A DNA stretch of 64,000 bases from RYN-428 sp035551995 (GTDB taxonomy: Bacteria > Planctomycetota > Phycisphaerae > Tepidisphaerales > Tepidisphaeraceae): NCBI GenBank assembly GCA_035551995.1, contig DASZME010000065.1, positions 1-64,000 of the forward strand. Direction: 5' to 3'. The notes under the pieces are model-generated. The model ran no database searches. It was not told the origin of the DNA and saw only the letters and a list, made by a program, of their open reading frames with translations. The translations under genes were made by a program, and so were the position numbers. Below, in pieces: positions 8,404-17,963 of the stretch (positions within the stretch are counted from its first letter, which is position 1; each line of letters starts with the position of its first letter).

Positions 8404-9756
8404 TTAGCCGGTCAAGCCCGGCAGGCGTCCGGTGCTGTCGCCGAGGATGTCGACGCCGGCTTTTACGCGGTCGAGCATCGAGAGCCACAGGTTGTTGACG
8501 GGCGTTTCGGCTTCCTTGGGGAATGTCAGATGGCGGCCTTGCTGGATGGTGCCGCAGCCGTGGCCGGCGAGAAGAATGGGGAGGTCGTCGTGGTTGTGGC
8601 GGTTGCCGTCGGAGTTGCCCGAGCCGTAGGCGATCATGCAGTGGTCGAGGAGGTTGCCGTCGCCTTCGGGGATCGACTTAAGCTTCTTGAGCAGGTAGGC
8701 GAGTTGCGTCGTGTGGAACTTGTTGATCTCGCGGATTTTTGATTTTTTGACCATGTCGCCGCCATGATGGGAAAGGTCGTGATGGCCTTCCTTGACGTTG
8801 ACGAAGGGATAGGGTTTGTTGCTTCCCTCGTTTGCGAAAACAAAAGTGCTGACGCGGGTGATGTCGGCCTGGAAGGCGACCACCAGCAGATCGCACATCA
8901 ATTGCAGATGGGTGGAATATTCGGCGGGAATGCCGGTCGGCGCGGCGAAACCGTCGGGAATTTTCGGCTCCGGCAGCGATTCCGCACGCTGCATTCGCAA
9001 TTCAATATCGCGAACGGCGCTGAAATATTCGTCGAGTTTGCGCTTGTCGGCCATGCCGACCTTTTTCGTCAGATCGCCGGCGTCCTGACGGACAAAATCG
9101 AGCAGGCTCTTTCGGCGGGCGTTGCGGGCGGCGCGTTCGTCGGCGGCGCCGGAACCGAACAGACGCTCGAACACCAGCTTGGGGTTGGTCTCCTTGGGCA
9201 TTGGCGTGGTGGCCGAGCGCCAGGAGAGAGTGGAGGAGTAAACGCAGCTATAGCCCGAATCGCAGTTCCCGGCCATCGCGCCGGCTTCGCAGCCGATCTC
9301 GAGAGACGAGAGGCGGGTTTGATCGGCCAGGCGCGCCGCGGCGACTTGATCGACGGAAACGCCGACGCGGATGTCGGCGCCGTCGGTTTTGTGGGGCTGG
9401 GCGCCGGTGAGGAAGGCGGCCATGGCGCGGGCGTGATCGCCGCCGCCGTCGCCGTGGGGGAACGCCTTGTCGGCGGCGAGGCCGGTGAGAATCGAAAAAT
9501 CATCGCGCACGTCGCGGAGGGGTTCAAGAATCGCCGGGAGCTCGAAACCGGCGCCTTCGGTGGTCGGCGTCCAGTCGGCCATGTTTTTGCCGTTGGGAAC
9601 GTAGAGGAACGCCATGCGGTTGGGCGCGGGCTTGGAGGTGACGGCGCCCATCGACCAGTTGTTCATCGGGCCCATCGCTTCAAGCCAGGGGAGGGCCATC
9701 GCGCAACCAATGCCGCGTAAGACAGTGCGGCGGGAAATCGCGTTTCGAGTCATCAT
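8404..9756 (-). CDS. DUF1552 secreted protein with Tat signal
   Basis: 450 aa from ATG 9756, which overlaps the stop of the DUF1592 gene by 4 bases (translational coupling); the adjacent ATG at 9753 is also possible. The N-terminus has a twin-arginine signal, SRRTVLRGIGCAMALPWLEA. The body matches the planctomycete DUF1552 family: RMAFLYVPNGKNM near the start, HDLSHHGGD and MIAYGSGNSDGNRHNHDDLP near the end. The biochemical function is unknown. The family is a near-constant partner of DUF1592-type proteins, as here. Confidence 0.93.
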   Translation of the reverse strand: MMTRNAISRRTVLRGIGCAMALPWLEAMGPMNNWSMGAVTSKPAPNRMAFLYVPNGKNMADWTPTTEGAGFELPAILEPLRDVRDDFSILTGLAADKAFPHGDGGGDHARAMAAFLTGAQPHKTDGADIRVGVSVDQVAAARLADQTRLSSLEIGCEAGAMAGNCDSGYSCVYSSTLSWRSATTPMPKETNPKLVFERLFGSGAADERAARNARRKSLLDFVRQDAGDLTKKVGMADKRKLDEYFSAVRDIELRMQRAESLPEPKIPDGFAAPTGIPAEYSTHLQLMCDLLVVAFQADITRVSTFVFANEGSNKPYPFVNVKEGHHDLSHHGGDMVKKSKIREINKFHTTQLAYLLKKLKSIPEGDGNLLDHCMIAYGSGNSDGNRHNHDDLPILLAGHGCGTIQQGRHLTFPKEAETPVNNLWLSMLDRVKAGVDILGDSTGRLPGLTG

Positions 9757-12128
9757 GGGTTCTGCTCCTTGCCCCGACACAGCCGAAACGGATCGCTCTT
9801 GGCGATCTCGATCACCAGCGTCGAGAACTTATAGTCATTGCGTTCGAGAGCCGACACGATCTTTTCCACGGCGCGTTGGTCGTAATATTCTACGCCGCGG
9901 CCCAGGGCGTATGTCAGCAATTTCTTACTAAGACATCGGCTGAACAAATCTTTCTTCATCGCAAGCATCGACTTCAATTCGACGACGCCTTTGAAGGAAG
10001 ATCCGTCCGGCATCGTTCCCGACGGATCGATATCAAACCCGCCGTCCTTCCATCGATACTCACCGACCGCATTAAAGTTTTCAAAAGCGAAGCCAATTCC
10101 GTCCATATGTTCATGGCAGTTGGCGCAGGCGGGGTTGGCGCGATGCTCTTCCATGCGATGCCGAAGCGATCCGGACGACACGGCTTTGGAGTCCGACGGC
10201 AGCTGCGGCACATTGGGCGGCGGCGGGGGCGGGGGAACGCCGAGGATCTGTTCCAGCACGAATTTGCCGCGCTTGACCGGAGACGTTCGCGTCGGGTTTG
10301 ACGTGACGCATAGTACGCTTGCTTCGGTCAACACGCCGCCGCGTCGATGATCGGCCAGATGAACGCGAACAAACGCGCTCCCCTTGATACGCGCGCCCGG
10401 CGTGGTGATCGGTTTGATCCACGCGGGATTGCCGTTGGTGTCGCCGATGCCGTAGTGCTGGGCGAGGCGTTCGTTAAGGAAAGTATAATCGGCGTCGATC
10501 AAATCGATAATGCTTCGGTCTTCACGGATGATCGAGCCAAAGAACAACGATGTTTCGGTCAGCATCGCGGCCCGCAGGCGTTCGTCGAAGTGCGGGAAAT
10601 CGGTGGGATCGGGCGAGAAGTTTTTCAGCCGTCGCAATTGAAGCCATTGCATCGCGAAGTTATCGACCAGCGCCTGCGATTTGGGGTCGAGCAGCATTCG
10701 CCGAACCTGCTGTTCGAGATTGGCCGACAGTTGTTTTTTCGCGGCCAGGTCGAATAATTCCTGGTCGGGCATCGTGCTCCACAGGAAGTAAGAGAGCCGG
10801 GAGGCAAGCTGATAGTCGTCGATCGGATGCGGGCCGGGCGAAATGGGGCGATCGTCGAGTTCGACGCGGAAGAGAAATTTGGGCGAAATCAGCACGCCCT
10901 GCATCGCCAGTTGGATGGCCGCCTTCCATTTGGCGCCGCCGGCTTCGGCCTGCTCGGCTAAATTGGTCAGTCGATCCGTTTCGTCGTCGGTGACCGGGCG
11001 GCGATAGGCTCGGGACGCAAATCGCTTGAGAATTTGCCGGGTTTGTTCGTGGTGCGGAACGCTCGGGTCGCATTCGAGCAGCACGCGCTCGCTGTGGGGC
11101 CGGGTATCGGGCGGGCCATCCCATTCCAGATTCCGCACCCGCAAAATCCAGTTTGGATCGTTCTCCCACGAACTGACCATCTTAATGCCAAACCGATGCT
11201 CGCCGGGCGACAGGGCCACTTTGGTTTCGAGGATCGTGCGTTTCCTGTTGTCTCCATCCCTCACTTCAAACGTCTGAACCGCGTTGCCGTCGACGGTCAA
11301 CGCGACCACCGCCGCCTGACCTTCGTCGTCCGGATGGTCCGGATAGACGCGCGCGCGAAAAGTGAACACGCCGTCGTCCGCCACATGATATGTCGTGAAA
11401 AGCTCGTCATTCGCCTTGATGGGGCGATGCGTATTCTTCGGCAACGCGCTCTTGCGAATCGACGGCTCCAGAAACACGCCGTCCATGTAATGGTGAACGG
11501 GCGGCAGCGGCAAAATAGGAATCGCCCGCTCCATCACCATCTCGGCGGCGGTGAGATATCGCTCCATCAGGACGGGCGACAACGAGAGCACGTCGCCGAT
11601 ATTGTCAAACCCCTGGCCGACGTCGTCGGAGGGGAAATTTTCCGACGCCTGAACGTCGACGCCGACCAGATCGCGAATCGTGTTGTCGTATTCGGTGCGA
11701 TTAAGGCGGCGAACCGTCACATGGCCGGGATCAAGCGGGACAGTGAGATCATGGCGATAGAAGATGCGCTCGATGCCATGGATAAATTCGTCGGCGTCGG
11801 CCTTGGCCGGGCGGGCCTTTTTCTTGGGCGGCATTTCTCCGGCGCGAACTTTTTCCAGCACGTCCTCGAATACCTTGCGATCTTTAAGCACCGACGCTTC
11901 ATCATGGTAAAGATGAAGCGAAATGTCTCCCTTTTGCACCTTGGCGTTGTGGCATTCAATGCAATGGGTTTTGAGATAGGCATCGACGATGGCGCCGTCG
12001 GCGTTGTTCACCGCGGGGACCGGCGCGGCAAACGCCTGCGATGATCGATCCGGCCGCTGGCAAACCAGCAAAGCCGCCACGACCGACAGCGCGGCGGCGA
12101 AAAGATAAATCGCTCGACGTAACTTCAT
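9753..12128 (-). CDS. DUF1592 family multi-domain c-type cytochrome-like protein
   Basis: 791 aa from ATG 12128 (MKLRRAIYLFAAALSVVAAL, a signal peptide). A heme-binding CIECH follows near residue 60, then the planctomycete cytochrome-like module (GEMPPKKKARP). Next come the DUF1587-type RRLNRTEYDNTIRDLVG, a carbohydrate-binding-like beta domain, DUF1595 and DUF1592 segments, DUF1588 (CVTSNPTRTSPVKRG) and DUF1585 with CANCHEHMDGIGFAFENF. Exact function is undetermined; export to the periplasm is expected. Paired and coupled with the downstream DUF1552 gene. Confidence 0.93.
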   Translation of the reverse strand: MKLRRAIYLFAAALSVVAALLVCQRPDRSSQAFAAPVPAVNNADGAIVDAYLKTHCIECHNAKVQKGDISLHLYHDEASVLKDRKVFEDVLEKVRAGEMPPKKKARPAKADADEFIHGIERIFYRHDLTVPLDPGHVTVRRLNRTEYDNTIRDLVGVDVQASENFPSDDVGQGFDNIGDVLSLSPVLMERYLTAAEMVMERAIPILPLPPVHHYMDGVFLEPSIRKSALPKNTHRPIKANDELFTTYHVADDGVFTFRARVYPDHPDDEGQAAVVALTVDGNAVQTFEVRDGDNRKRTILETKVALSPGEHRFGIKMVSSWENDPNWILRVRNLEWDGPPDTRPHSERVLLECDPSVPHHEQTRQILKRFASRAYRRPVTDDETDRLTNLAEQAEAGGAKWKAAIQLAMQGVLISPKFLFRVELDDRPISPGPHPIDDYQLASRLSYFLWSTMPDQELFDLAAKKQLSANLEQQVRRMLLDPKSQALVDNFAMQWLQLRRLKNFSPDPTDFPHFDERLRAAMLTETSLFFGSIIREDRSIIDLIDADYTFLNERLAQHYGIGDTNGNPAWIKPITTPGARIKGSAFVRVHLADHRRGGVLTEASVLCVTSNPTRTSPVKRGKFVLEQILGVPPPPPPPNVPQLPSDSKAVSSGSLRHRMEEHRANPACANCHEHMDGIGFAFENFNAVGEYRWKDGGFDIDPSGTMPDGSSFKGVVELKSMLAMKKDLFSRCLSKKLLTYALGRGVEYYDQRAVEKIVSALERNDYKFSTLVIEIAKSDPFRLCRGKEQNP

Positions 12129-12257
12129 TTCCTGGCGAATCTCCGGCGTTAACCAATGTACGGCGGTCCGTTTGGTCTTACCGCGATAAGATGAGCATGT
12201 TGCCGCAACGCGCGCGTTGCCGTGGCGTGGATGACGCGGCGGCATCGTCGCCGCGCC

Positions 12258-13073
12258 CTATTCGTGCGGCGCGGCAAAGCGATCGATGATTTGAGCCGCA
12301 CGAAGAATATCAGCCATCGCGATGACGCGCGAGGCTTGTCCGGCGCCATGAACGGGCGAGATGTGCATGGACATCCCATCGCGGCGAACGATTCGCAGTT
12401 CCGTTTCGTCGGCCGTGAGAAGCGCCGGTTCGCCGTCGGCCAACTCGCCCGGTGGGACCGTCTGGAACACCAGGCATTCGCCGCGCACGTAGGGCCGCAG
12501 ATCGCCGGCCAACTCAAGGGCAAAAGCGTCCGGCACGCCGGGATATCTGATGGCGATTCGCGGACCGTCCTCCGTCGCCCAGGCTTCGAAATGTTCGATC
12601 ATTCCCGTCTCCAGGATTCGGCCGAGAATGGGAACGCCTTGCCGCGCCGAGCTGGCGACGGCGAGCGCCCTGCCGAGATCGATCGGGCGAATTGAATGCG
12701 GGGACACGCGGTCGATGTCGAGAACCCGGTCGTCGGCGATCCAGTCAATCTCCCCGGCGGCGAGCGCCTCCAGTTCTCGCAGGCTCACTTTCAGCGATCG
12801 GGCAAGGTAGCCGCGAGCGCTGCGGCCAAGGCCGCGGAGCGTCTGGGTTTCCCGAATCATCATCAGCATCGCCGCGGAAACGCCCGATGCGTCGGCCACG
12901 CCCTGCGGCCACGAAAGCGACAGCAAAGCCGCGCGGTGCGAAAGCCAGTCAGACCAGTTTGGCAAAGCGCCTTGCGGCGCGGCAGAACGAGCCGATGGCG
13001 GATGCGAATCGACCGATGGACCGCGCACGGAAGGCAGATGGGGCGGCGCCGTCGCCGGCGAAAGATTATTCAT
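12258..13073 (-). CDS. Repressor-like protein with degenerate S24/LexA-type C-terminal domain
   Basis: 271 aa; starts inside the end of the upstream S24-like gene (8-bp overlap), so the two are probably co-translated. The N-terminal third is Ala/Pro-rich. Residues about 85-115 (ARSLKVSLRELEALAAG) look like a helix-turn-helix. The C-terminal half, ALELAGDLRPYVRGECLVF followed by DGEPALL and ELRIVRRDG, has the strand pattern of S24 peptidase/repressor domains. The catalytic Ser-Met is missing and the usual Lys position is Arg. It is therefore likely a non-cleaving regulator that may dimerise with the neighbouring protein. Function is inferred from the fold pattern only. Confidence 0.6.
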   Translation of the reverse strand: MNNLSPATAPPHLPSVRGPSVDSHPPSARSAAPQGALPNWSDWLSHRAALLSLSWPQGVADASGVSAAMLMMIRETQTLRGLGRSARGYLARSLKVSLRELEALAAGEIDWIADDRVLDIDRVSPHSIRPIDLGRALAVASSARQGVPILGRILETGMIEHFEAWATEDGPRIAIRYPGVPDAFALELAGDLRPYVRGECLVFQTVPPGELADGEPALLTADETELRIVRRDGMSMHISPVHGAGQASRVIAMADILRAAQIIDRFAAPHE

Positions 13074-13776
13074 CGGGAGTCAGCCTGAAAATGGCCCGCG
13101 CGAGCAGCTTCACGGTTGACCGCTCAACCACGCGCGGCGGATAGCGCTCGTTCCAGCCGCGCAGGATCAGCAATTCCCGATTTTCTGGATCGAGAAATAT
13201 CCGCTTAAACGTGTTTTCGCCGTCGGCGAATTGAACGAAGTAATTTTTGCCGTCGATGATCCCCTCGCGCTCGGCGGCGTCCACGGAAAAAACCACCACT
13301 TCGCCATGATGATATTTGGGCTCCATGCAATCGCCGTCTACCGTCACGGCAAATCGCCGAGCCGACCCGGCGGGGATCGGCGTGCGCCCGCGATGGGCAT
13401 CGGTGCGATCCTCGGTCCGGGCGGCGGAAACGCCGTGGAAATGAGGCACCTCGACGATATCGCGCCGGGTGGCGTCGTTTAGCCCCGACGGAAAGTCGGC
13501 GGCGGGGAGAGCGCGCTCAGGTCGCGGTCGGCCCGGCGCGGGCAAGACCTGCGACGCCGGCCCGATCTGCTGGCGGAGGTCCGCCGGCGACACATTGACC
13601 AGTGCCGCCAGCCGGCGGAAATTTTTCACCTGCATGCCTCCCATCTCGCATTGTTCCAGGCGCCGAACGTTCGCCGGCGACATTTCCAGCCGCTGGGCGA
13701 ATTCTTCCTGCGTAAGAAACCGATCGCGGCGGAGGGCCGCGAAGCGTTTGCCGAAGATGACGACCCGCTGATCCAT
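13066..13776 (-). CDS. XRE-family repressor with S24-like domain, catalytic Ser replaced by Cys
   Basis: 236 aa; AAGGGA precedes ATG 13776. Residues 12-65 form an XRE helix-turn-helix (RDRFLTQEEFAQRLEMSPAN, VRRLEQCEMG). Residues 140-235 match the LexA/UmuD/phage-repressor S24 fold: VDGDCMEPKYHHGEVVVFS, then ENTFKRIFLD with the expected catalytic-type Lys191. The nucleophile position that is normally Ser in G-D-S-M is Cys150. The gene likely autoregulates and controls the divergent gene across the 133-bp spacer. Whether Cys150 supports autocleavage cannot be told from sequence. Confidence 0.85.
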   Translation of the reverse strand: MDQRVVIFGKRFAALRRDRFLTQEEFAQRLEMSPANVRRLEQCEMGGMQVKNFRRLAALVNVSPADLRQQIGPASQVLPAPGRPRPERALPAADFPSGLNDATRRDIVEVPHFHGVSAARTEDRTDAHRGRTPIPAGSARRFAVTVDGDCMEPKYHHGEVVVFSVDAAEREGIIDGKNYFVQFADGENTFKRIFLDPENRELLILRGWNERYPPRVVERSTVKLLARAIFRLTPDE

Positions 13777-13845
13777 TTTCGTCCCTTGTTAACTTCTACC
13801 CAACGCGACCGAGATATTCCAGCGCAGAACTAAAGAAATAGATAA

Positions 13846-13863
13846 TTGAATATTACTATTCAA
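13846..13863. promoter_or_regulatory. Palindromic operator candidate
   Basis: TTGAATA-TTAC-TATTCAA is a perfect 7-bp inverted repeat with a 4-bp spacer. It sits in the AT-rich spacer between the divergently transcribed XRE repressor (start 13776) and the gene starting at 13910. A TATTATAC -10-like element lies immediately downstream at 13869-13878. Position and symmetry are those expected of the binding site of a dimeric HTH repressor. Confidence 0.55.
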
Positions 13864-13909
13864 GTGATATTATTATACGCACATGTTAGGTATAAGTACG
13901 GTTTAGAGG

Positions 13910-14392
13910 ATGGGCCATTTTTTTGGGGTATTGATCATGACGGTTCTCACATCGGGTCGTGCGGTGGACGTGAAGGTAGACGCCGCCGCTTTGTTTGAGA
14001 AGTTGGGTTTGCGCATCGCCGATGAGCGGCCGATTTTGGAAAGCTGGCGGAAAGCGAATTCGCAATGGCGCCGCGAGCGCCTTCGCCGGGTTGCGATTCA
14101 CGCTCAGCGCGTGCAGGAGCATTTACGTCGCTTCACGCGGGCGCCGGCGCAGTCCGTCTTATCGTCGCGCAAGACGATGGGCCGGCCCAAGGCGGTCTGG
14201 TGCGTCGAACTCGGCCGCCGATTTCGCACCCTCAGCGACGCGGCGGCGTTTGTCGATCGCAAGCCGAGCAACATCAGCCAGGCGCTAAAGCGAGGGGTGC
14301 GATGCGGGCCGTTTCATTGGGAGACGTACGACCCGGCGAAGCATGGGGCGGTCGCGATTGAAACGGCGCCAGGTGGCGCCGGGGCAACATGA
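13910..14392 (+). CDS. Hypothetical protein with DNA-binding-like C-terminal repeat
   Basis: 160 aa, divergent from the S24-like repressors. ATG 13937 (MTVLTSGRAVDV) is an alternative start preceded by GGGG. The basic central region (SQWRRERLRRVAIHAQRVQE) is probably helical. The C-terminal segment VWCVELGRRFRTLSDAAAFV, then RKPSNISQALKRGVRCGPFH, resembles the small NUMOD-like or AP2-like modules in which a regulated residue pair binds DNA. The gene could be controlled by the palindrome at 13846. It is not recognised as a named family. Confidence 0.6.
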   Translation: MGHFFGVLIMTVLTSGRAVDVKVDAAALFEKLGLRIADERPILESWRKANSQWRRERLRRVAIHAQRVQEHLRRFTRAPAQSVLSSRKTMGRPKAVWCVELGRRFRTLSDAAAFVDRKPSNISQALKRGVRCGPFHWETYDPAKHGAVAIETAPGGAGAT

Positions 14393-14495
14393 AGACCGCC
14401 CCCTTTTCCGTGGGCCGGGGAAAATTTTTCGGGTTGGGCGGCGTTGCCTTTTTCGCGGCGAAACAATCAGACGCACGCCGACACGATTCAGCCGC

Positions 14496-17400
14496 TCACC
14501 GCGCCGTAACCTGCCCGATCGGATCAGCTCCGATTGTCCCGACGAGTTGCGTCATGTAGTCCGGTGAGCTGACCTGTTCCAATGTTTTTCGAGCGACGCG
14601 CAATCGACCGGCGATATCCATCTGCCGGGCGACCTGGCGGTGGCTCGTGCGCGAAAGGAACGTTTCCAGATAGTCCACATGCCGTTTCCACAATGAAACA
14701 TCCCGGCGTTGCTTGATGGACAGACGCTGGCGATACCAGTCGCTTTCCAGCAGGCGATCGCGAGTGAAGGCCGCGCGGAGATTGGCGCTGCCGGGGTGAT
14801 CGCCGTTCGTGCCTGAGTCGGAGGCCATTTCCTTCAGCAGCATCTGCAACGGCGGACAACATTCGGCAATGCTCCCGTCGTCGAAAAACGCCTTGGCCAT
14901 GCGCTGTTGCGTGTGCACGATGTTGTTGACGCCGTCGACGTACATCGCCAGGTCCTGGGTCTCGGGACGCAGAATCGCTTCGTCGAACACCTTGGACGGA
15001 TTATCAAAAACACGGCCGAAAAAGTCATGAATGAACTTGGCGGTAATGCGATAGCCTAGCCGGCTGGCGAGAACCGGCTTGCCGTCGTACATGAAGTCGT
15101 CCACCTTCTCCATGTACTTCTTGTCGATTAAAAACCGCGCATCGCGCTCCGCCGGCGTCAGACGCGCCCATACCTCCGGGATCAACAGGCTGATGTCGTG
15201 ATCGACCCGAACGTCCGGCCCGATATACCCCGCCGCCGTCGAGAAACCGGCGTATCCGGTCAGAATGAAATCGACCAGCGCGTTATTCAAATCGGCTGCC
15301 GGTCGCAGGGCATTGAACGGCCCCTTGGTCAACGCGCCTTCGGAGCCGGCGCCTGTCGTGGACGGGCTTTTTCCGGTCAGGCTGCTGATGAAATCCATGA
15401 ACAGCTCGGGCAGTTCCTGATAGTGAATCGGATTATAAACCGCCAACGGCCGCACGCCCGGCTCGGCGGGATTATTCCGGCGGCCGCTTAAAACCGAACT
15501 CACCGGAAAGACCATCGCCTCGCCCACCGGCGCCCGCCGAAGCAATCGCGCGCCGATTTCCGCGACATATCGGTCGCGCGGCCGGGCGACGTCGGGGCGG
15601 ATTTGCAGATAGCGCGGGTTTTTACTGCGCTTGCCCTCCACGATGCGCGGATCGGCCGAGCTGACGACGAATCCCGACGCGCTTCCCGCCTTCAGCGTCT
15701 GCTGCATCGGCTGGGAAAATTTCTCGAACTCGACCACGTCCTCGACCATCAGCTTCGCCTGCTCGGAGTCGATCGGCTCATAGTTGGACGCGAACAAGCC
15801 CGGCTGGGACATATCCAATTCGGTCTGCTCGTCGGCGCCGCGATGAATCGCGTCGTCGGGACGCTGAAACAGGCGATATTCGCAATTCTCGATCAGCTTT
15901 ACGCTTGGGTTCACGCACGACTTTGGCAGGTAGGAAAGCATGGCCGCCGGGACGACGGCCGACGCCGTAATATCATCTTCCATCTGCACCTTGTCGGCGG
16001 CGATGAAATCCTGGCGCAGCTTAAAAAGCCGCCAGCTTCCCTCTTTGTCGATGCCGACGCGCAGATAGCTGCCGACGGCACGCCGCGCTCCGAATTTCAG
16101 TTCATGCCCGGCGCCGCCGTTCACGCGATCGACGTTGAAATGTGTCCGCCAATCCGCGCCCCATTCCGGCTTATAAATACGCTTGATAAAGAAGACCAGC
16201 GAGCGAATGTGATTCGGAATCGTCTCAAGCCATGCGTTATACGCGTCGGTGAATTCCCCCGGCGACGGTGTCAGCATCTTGATTACCGATCCCAGCGAAC
16301 GCTCGGGCCCCAGGATCGGGCGCGACACGCGATTCGAATAATCCGGCCGGGCGCTCGGCACGAATCGGTCGCCGTAGTCACGATCAAAAATGCTCTGCAC
16401 GAGATCGAGGTCTTTTTCCCAATCCGAAACATAGATCGGGCCGTAAACCACCGAACCGGCGATCGATTTGGAAATCTCGCTCTTGCCGCCGCCCGATACC
16501 GTGCATGGCTTATGGCAGAACGTGCCTTCGGCGCGCGTCCCGATCAATCGCCAGGAGGGCGCGTCGGGATGTTTTTCCAGCCGGATTTTGTAGCCGGTCG
16601 GATGAACATAAATCGTGTCCGGCATCAGCTTGATCGATTGCGTCTGGCCGTCTTTGCTCCACCACACCTTCTGCGTCCGCAAATCCATCTGCACGTCTTG
16701 CGGCACATATACGACGCTGGGATAACGCTTATCGACCGCATACCCGGCGTCATGCAACACCACCGAGGTGCCCAGCGTCTTGAGCGCCCCGGCAAACGTA
16801 TATCCCTCGGCGATGATCTTATTGTCGACCTTGAACTGCTCCCCGAGGCTGTAACTGGCGAACGCCAGCGCTCCGCCGGCGTGTTCCTCTTCGGCGATGC
16901 CGAACAGGTTGGCCGAGTAGCTGATCTGGGTCTTGACCTCTTTCTTGCTGTACCCGAAATAATTGTCGGCCAGGATGGTGACCATCACGCCGTCCATCGT
17001 CCGGCAGGTGATCTTGAACGGCTTGCCGCCGTTGTAAAGCTCGTCTTCGTTTTTCCAGCAGACGCCTTCTTCCCGCTGCCGCGGCGTGGCGTCTTTCCAG
17101 TTCGGCAGGCCCAGCGCCTTTTTGTTCAGACTCACCAGGTGCGGCGCCAGAATCACGCAGCCCGTATGCCCCGTCCAATGCTCGACATCGAGCCCCGCGT
17201 CATTCTCCGGCAAATACGGATCGCCGGCGTTCCCGAAAATCGACTCGACGAAATCGAGGTTGGATACCAAAGCCGCCGGCGCGAAAAAACGCACCTCCAT
17301 CGTTTTGGCTTTGCTGAACCCCGGAATTTCCGGGCAGACGGTCGGCCGCAGCAACAATGAACAAAACAACGAAACCGGATTTTCCCGCCCATCGGTAAAC

Positions 17401-17963
17401 GGCAGCGCCCGCAAATCGTCCGGCGGATTCAACGCCGCGTGCAATAGATTGCCATAGACCTTCTTCGGCACCGCCACCTTGTCCGACGGAATCGGCAATC
17501 CCCCTTCGGCGACGTGAAACACGCCCTGCGTCGTGCGGCGATCGCTCTTGGGATTATGCAGCACGCCTTGGCGCACGCGATAGCTGAAGACGTAATTGCT
17601 CTTATACTGATCCCGATCGATCGGCAGCGACATTTCCCGCGCCATCCCATGCCGATCGACGACGAACGTATCGGTCGGCAAGTTCAGCGGACCAGCCAAT
17701 TCTTCCCCGGCGAAATGCCCGTCGATAAAATCCTGTATGCGCCGATCGGCTGGGCATAAATGTCCATCCAGCAATCGGCGAAACTCCCGAAAGTCGGCAA
17801 GCAGATCATGCGCGACATCCAGAAAACCGGTATGCGCGACATCGCCGACCACGGCGGCGCCGAGCGCCGCGAGTTTCAAATTGATGTAACGGATAAGTTC
17901 TTCGCGAGTCCCGACGGTGCAGGCGCCGTCGGGGGTAAGTCCGAGACTGCGTTGGAAATCCAT
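14496..17963 (-). CDS. Probable PPi-type phosphoenolpyruvate carboxykinase (long family)
   Basis: 1155 aa from ATG 17963, which has AAAGGA upstream; a GTG 45 bases earlier (18008) lacks a ribosome site. The extreme length fits the pyrophosphate-dependent PEPCK family first described from Entamoeba and Propionibacterium (about 1100-1170 aa). That family converts oxaloacetate and pyrophosphate to PEP, CO2 and phosphate, or the reverse. A Gly-rich loop, VSGGGKSEISKSIAG, near residue 488 sits where kinase-type PEPCKs carry their phosphate-binding loop. It is followed by VVYGPIYVSDWEKDLDLV. The presence of PPi-dependent phosphofructokinase 6 kb away fits PPi-based metabolism. I recognise the family by length and loop, not by alignment; the alternative is an uncharacterised conserved protein. 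Confidence 0.6.
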   Translation of the reverse strand: MDFQRSLGLTPDGACTVGTREELIRYINLKLAALGAAVVGDVAHTGFLDVAHDLLADFREFRRLLDGHLCPADRRIQDFIDGHFAGEELAGPLNLPTDTFVVDRHGMAREMSLPIDRDQYKSNYVFSYRVRQGVLHNPKSDRRTTQGVFHVAEGGLPIPSDKVAVPKKVYGNLLHAALNPPDDLRALPFTDGRENPVSLFCSLLLRPTVCPEIPGFSKAKTMEVRFFAPAALVSNLDFVESIFGNAGDPYLPENDAGLDVEHWTGHTGCVILAPHLVSLNKKALGLPNWKDATPRQREEGVCWKNEDELYNGGKPFKITCRTMDGVMVTILADNYFGYSKKEVKTQISYSANLFGIAEEEHAGGALAFASYSLGEQFKVDNKIIAEGYTFAGALKTLGTSVVLHDAGYAVDKRYPSVVYVPQDVQMDLRTQKVWWSKDGQTQSIKLMPDTIYVHPTGYKIRLEKHPDAPSWRLIGTRAEGTFCHKPCTVSGGGKSEISKSIAGSVVYGPIYVSDWEKDLDLVQSIFDRDYGDRFVPSARPDYSNRVSRPILGPERSLGSVIKMLTPSPGEFTDAYNAWLETIPNHIRSLVFFIKRIYKPEWGADWRTHFNVDRVNGGAGHELKFGARRAVGSYLRVGIDKEGSWRLFKLRQDFIAADKVQMEDDITASAVVPAAMLSYLPKSCVNPSVKLIENCEYRLFQRPDDAIHRGADEQTELDMSQPGLFASNYEPIDSEQAKLMVEDVVEFEKFSQPMQQTLKAGSASGFVVSSADPRIVEGKRSKNPRYLQIRPDVARPRDRYVAEIGARLLRRAPVGEAMVFPVSSVLSGRRNNPAEPGVRPLAVYNPIHYQELPELFMDFISSLTGKSPSTTGAGSEGALTKGPFNALRPAADLNNALVDFILTGYAGFSTAAGYIGPDVRVDHDISLLIPEVWARLTPAERDARFLIDKKYMEKVDDFMYDGKPVLASRLGYRITAKFIHDFFGRVFDNPSKVFDEAILRPETQDLAMYVDGVNNIVHTQQRMAKAFFDDGSIAECCPPLQMLLKEMASDSGTNGDHPGSANLRAAFTRDRLLESDWYRQRLSIKQRRDVSLWKRHVDYLETFLSRTSHRQVARQMDIAGRLRVARKTLEQVSSPDYMTQLVGTIGADPIGQVTAR

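Noticed and set aside
15603..17360. 585-codon plus-strand frame opposite the PEPCK-like gene
   Set aside because: Composition (many His, Arg, Asp) is typical of antisense shadows in GC-rich DNA, and the minus-strand protein is clearly coherent across the region.
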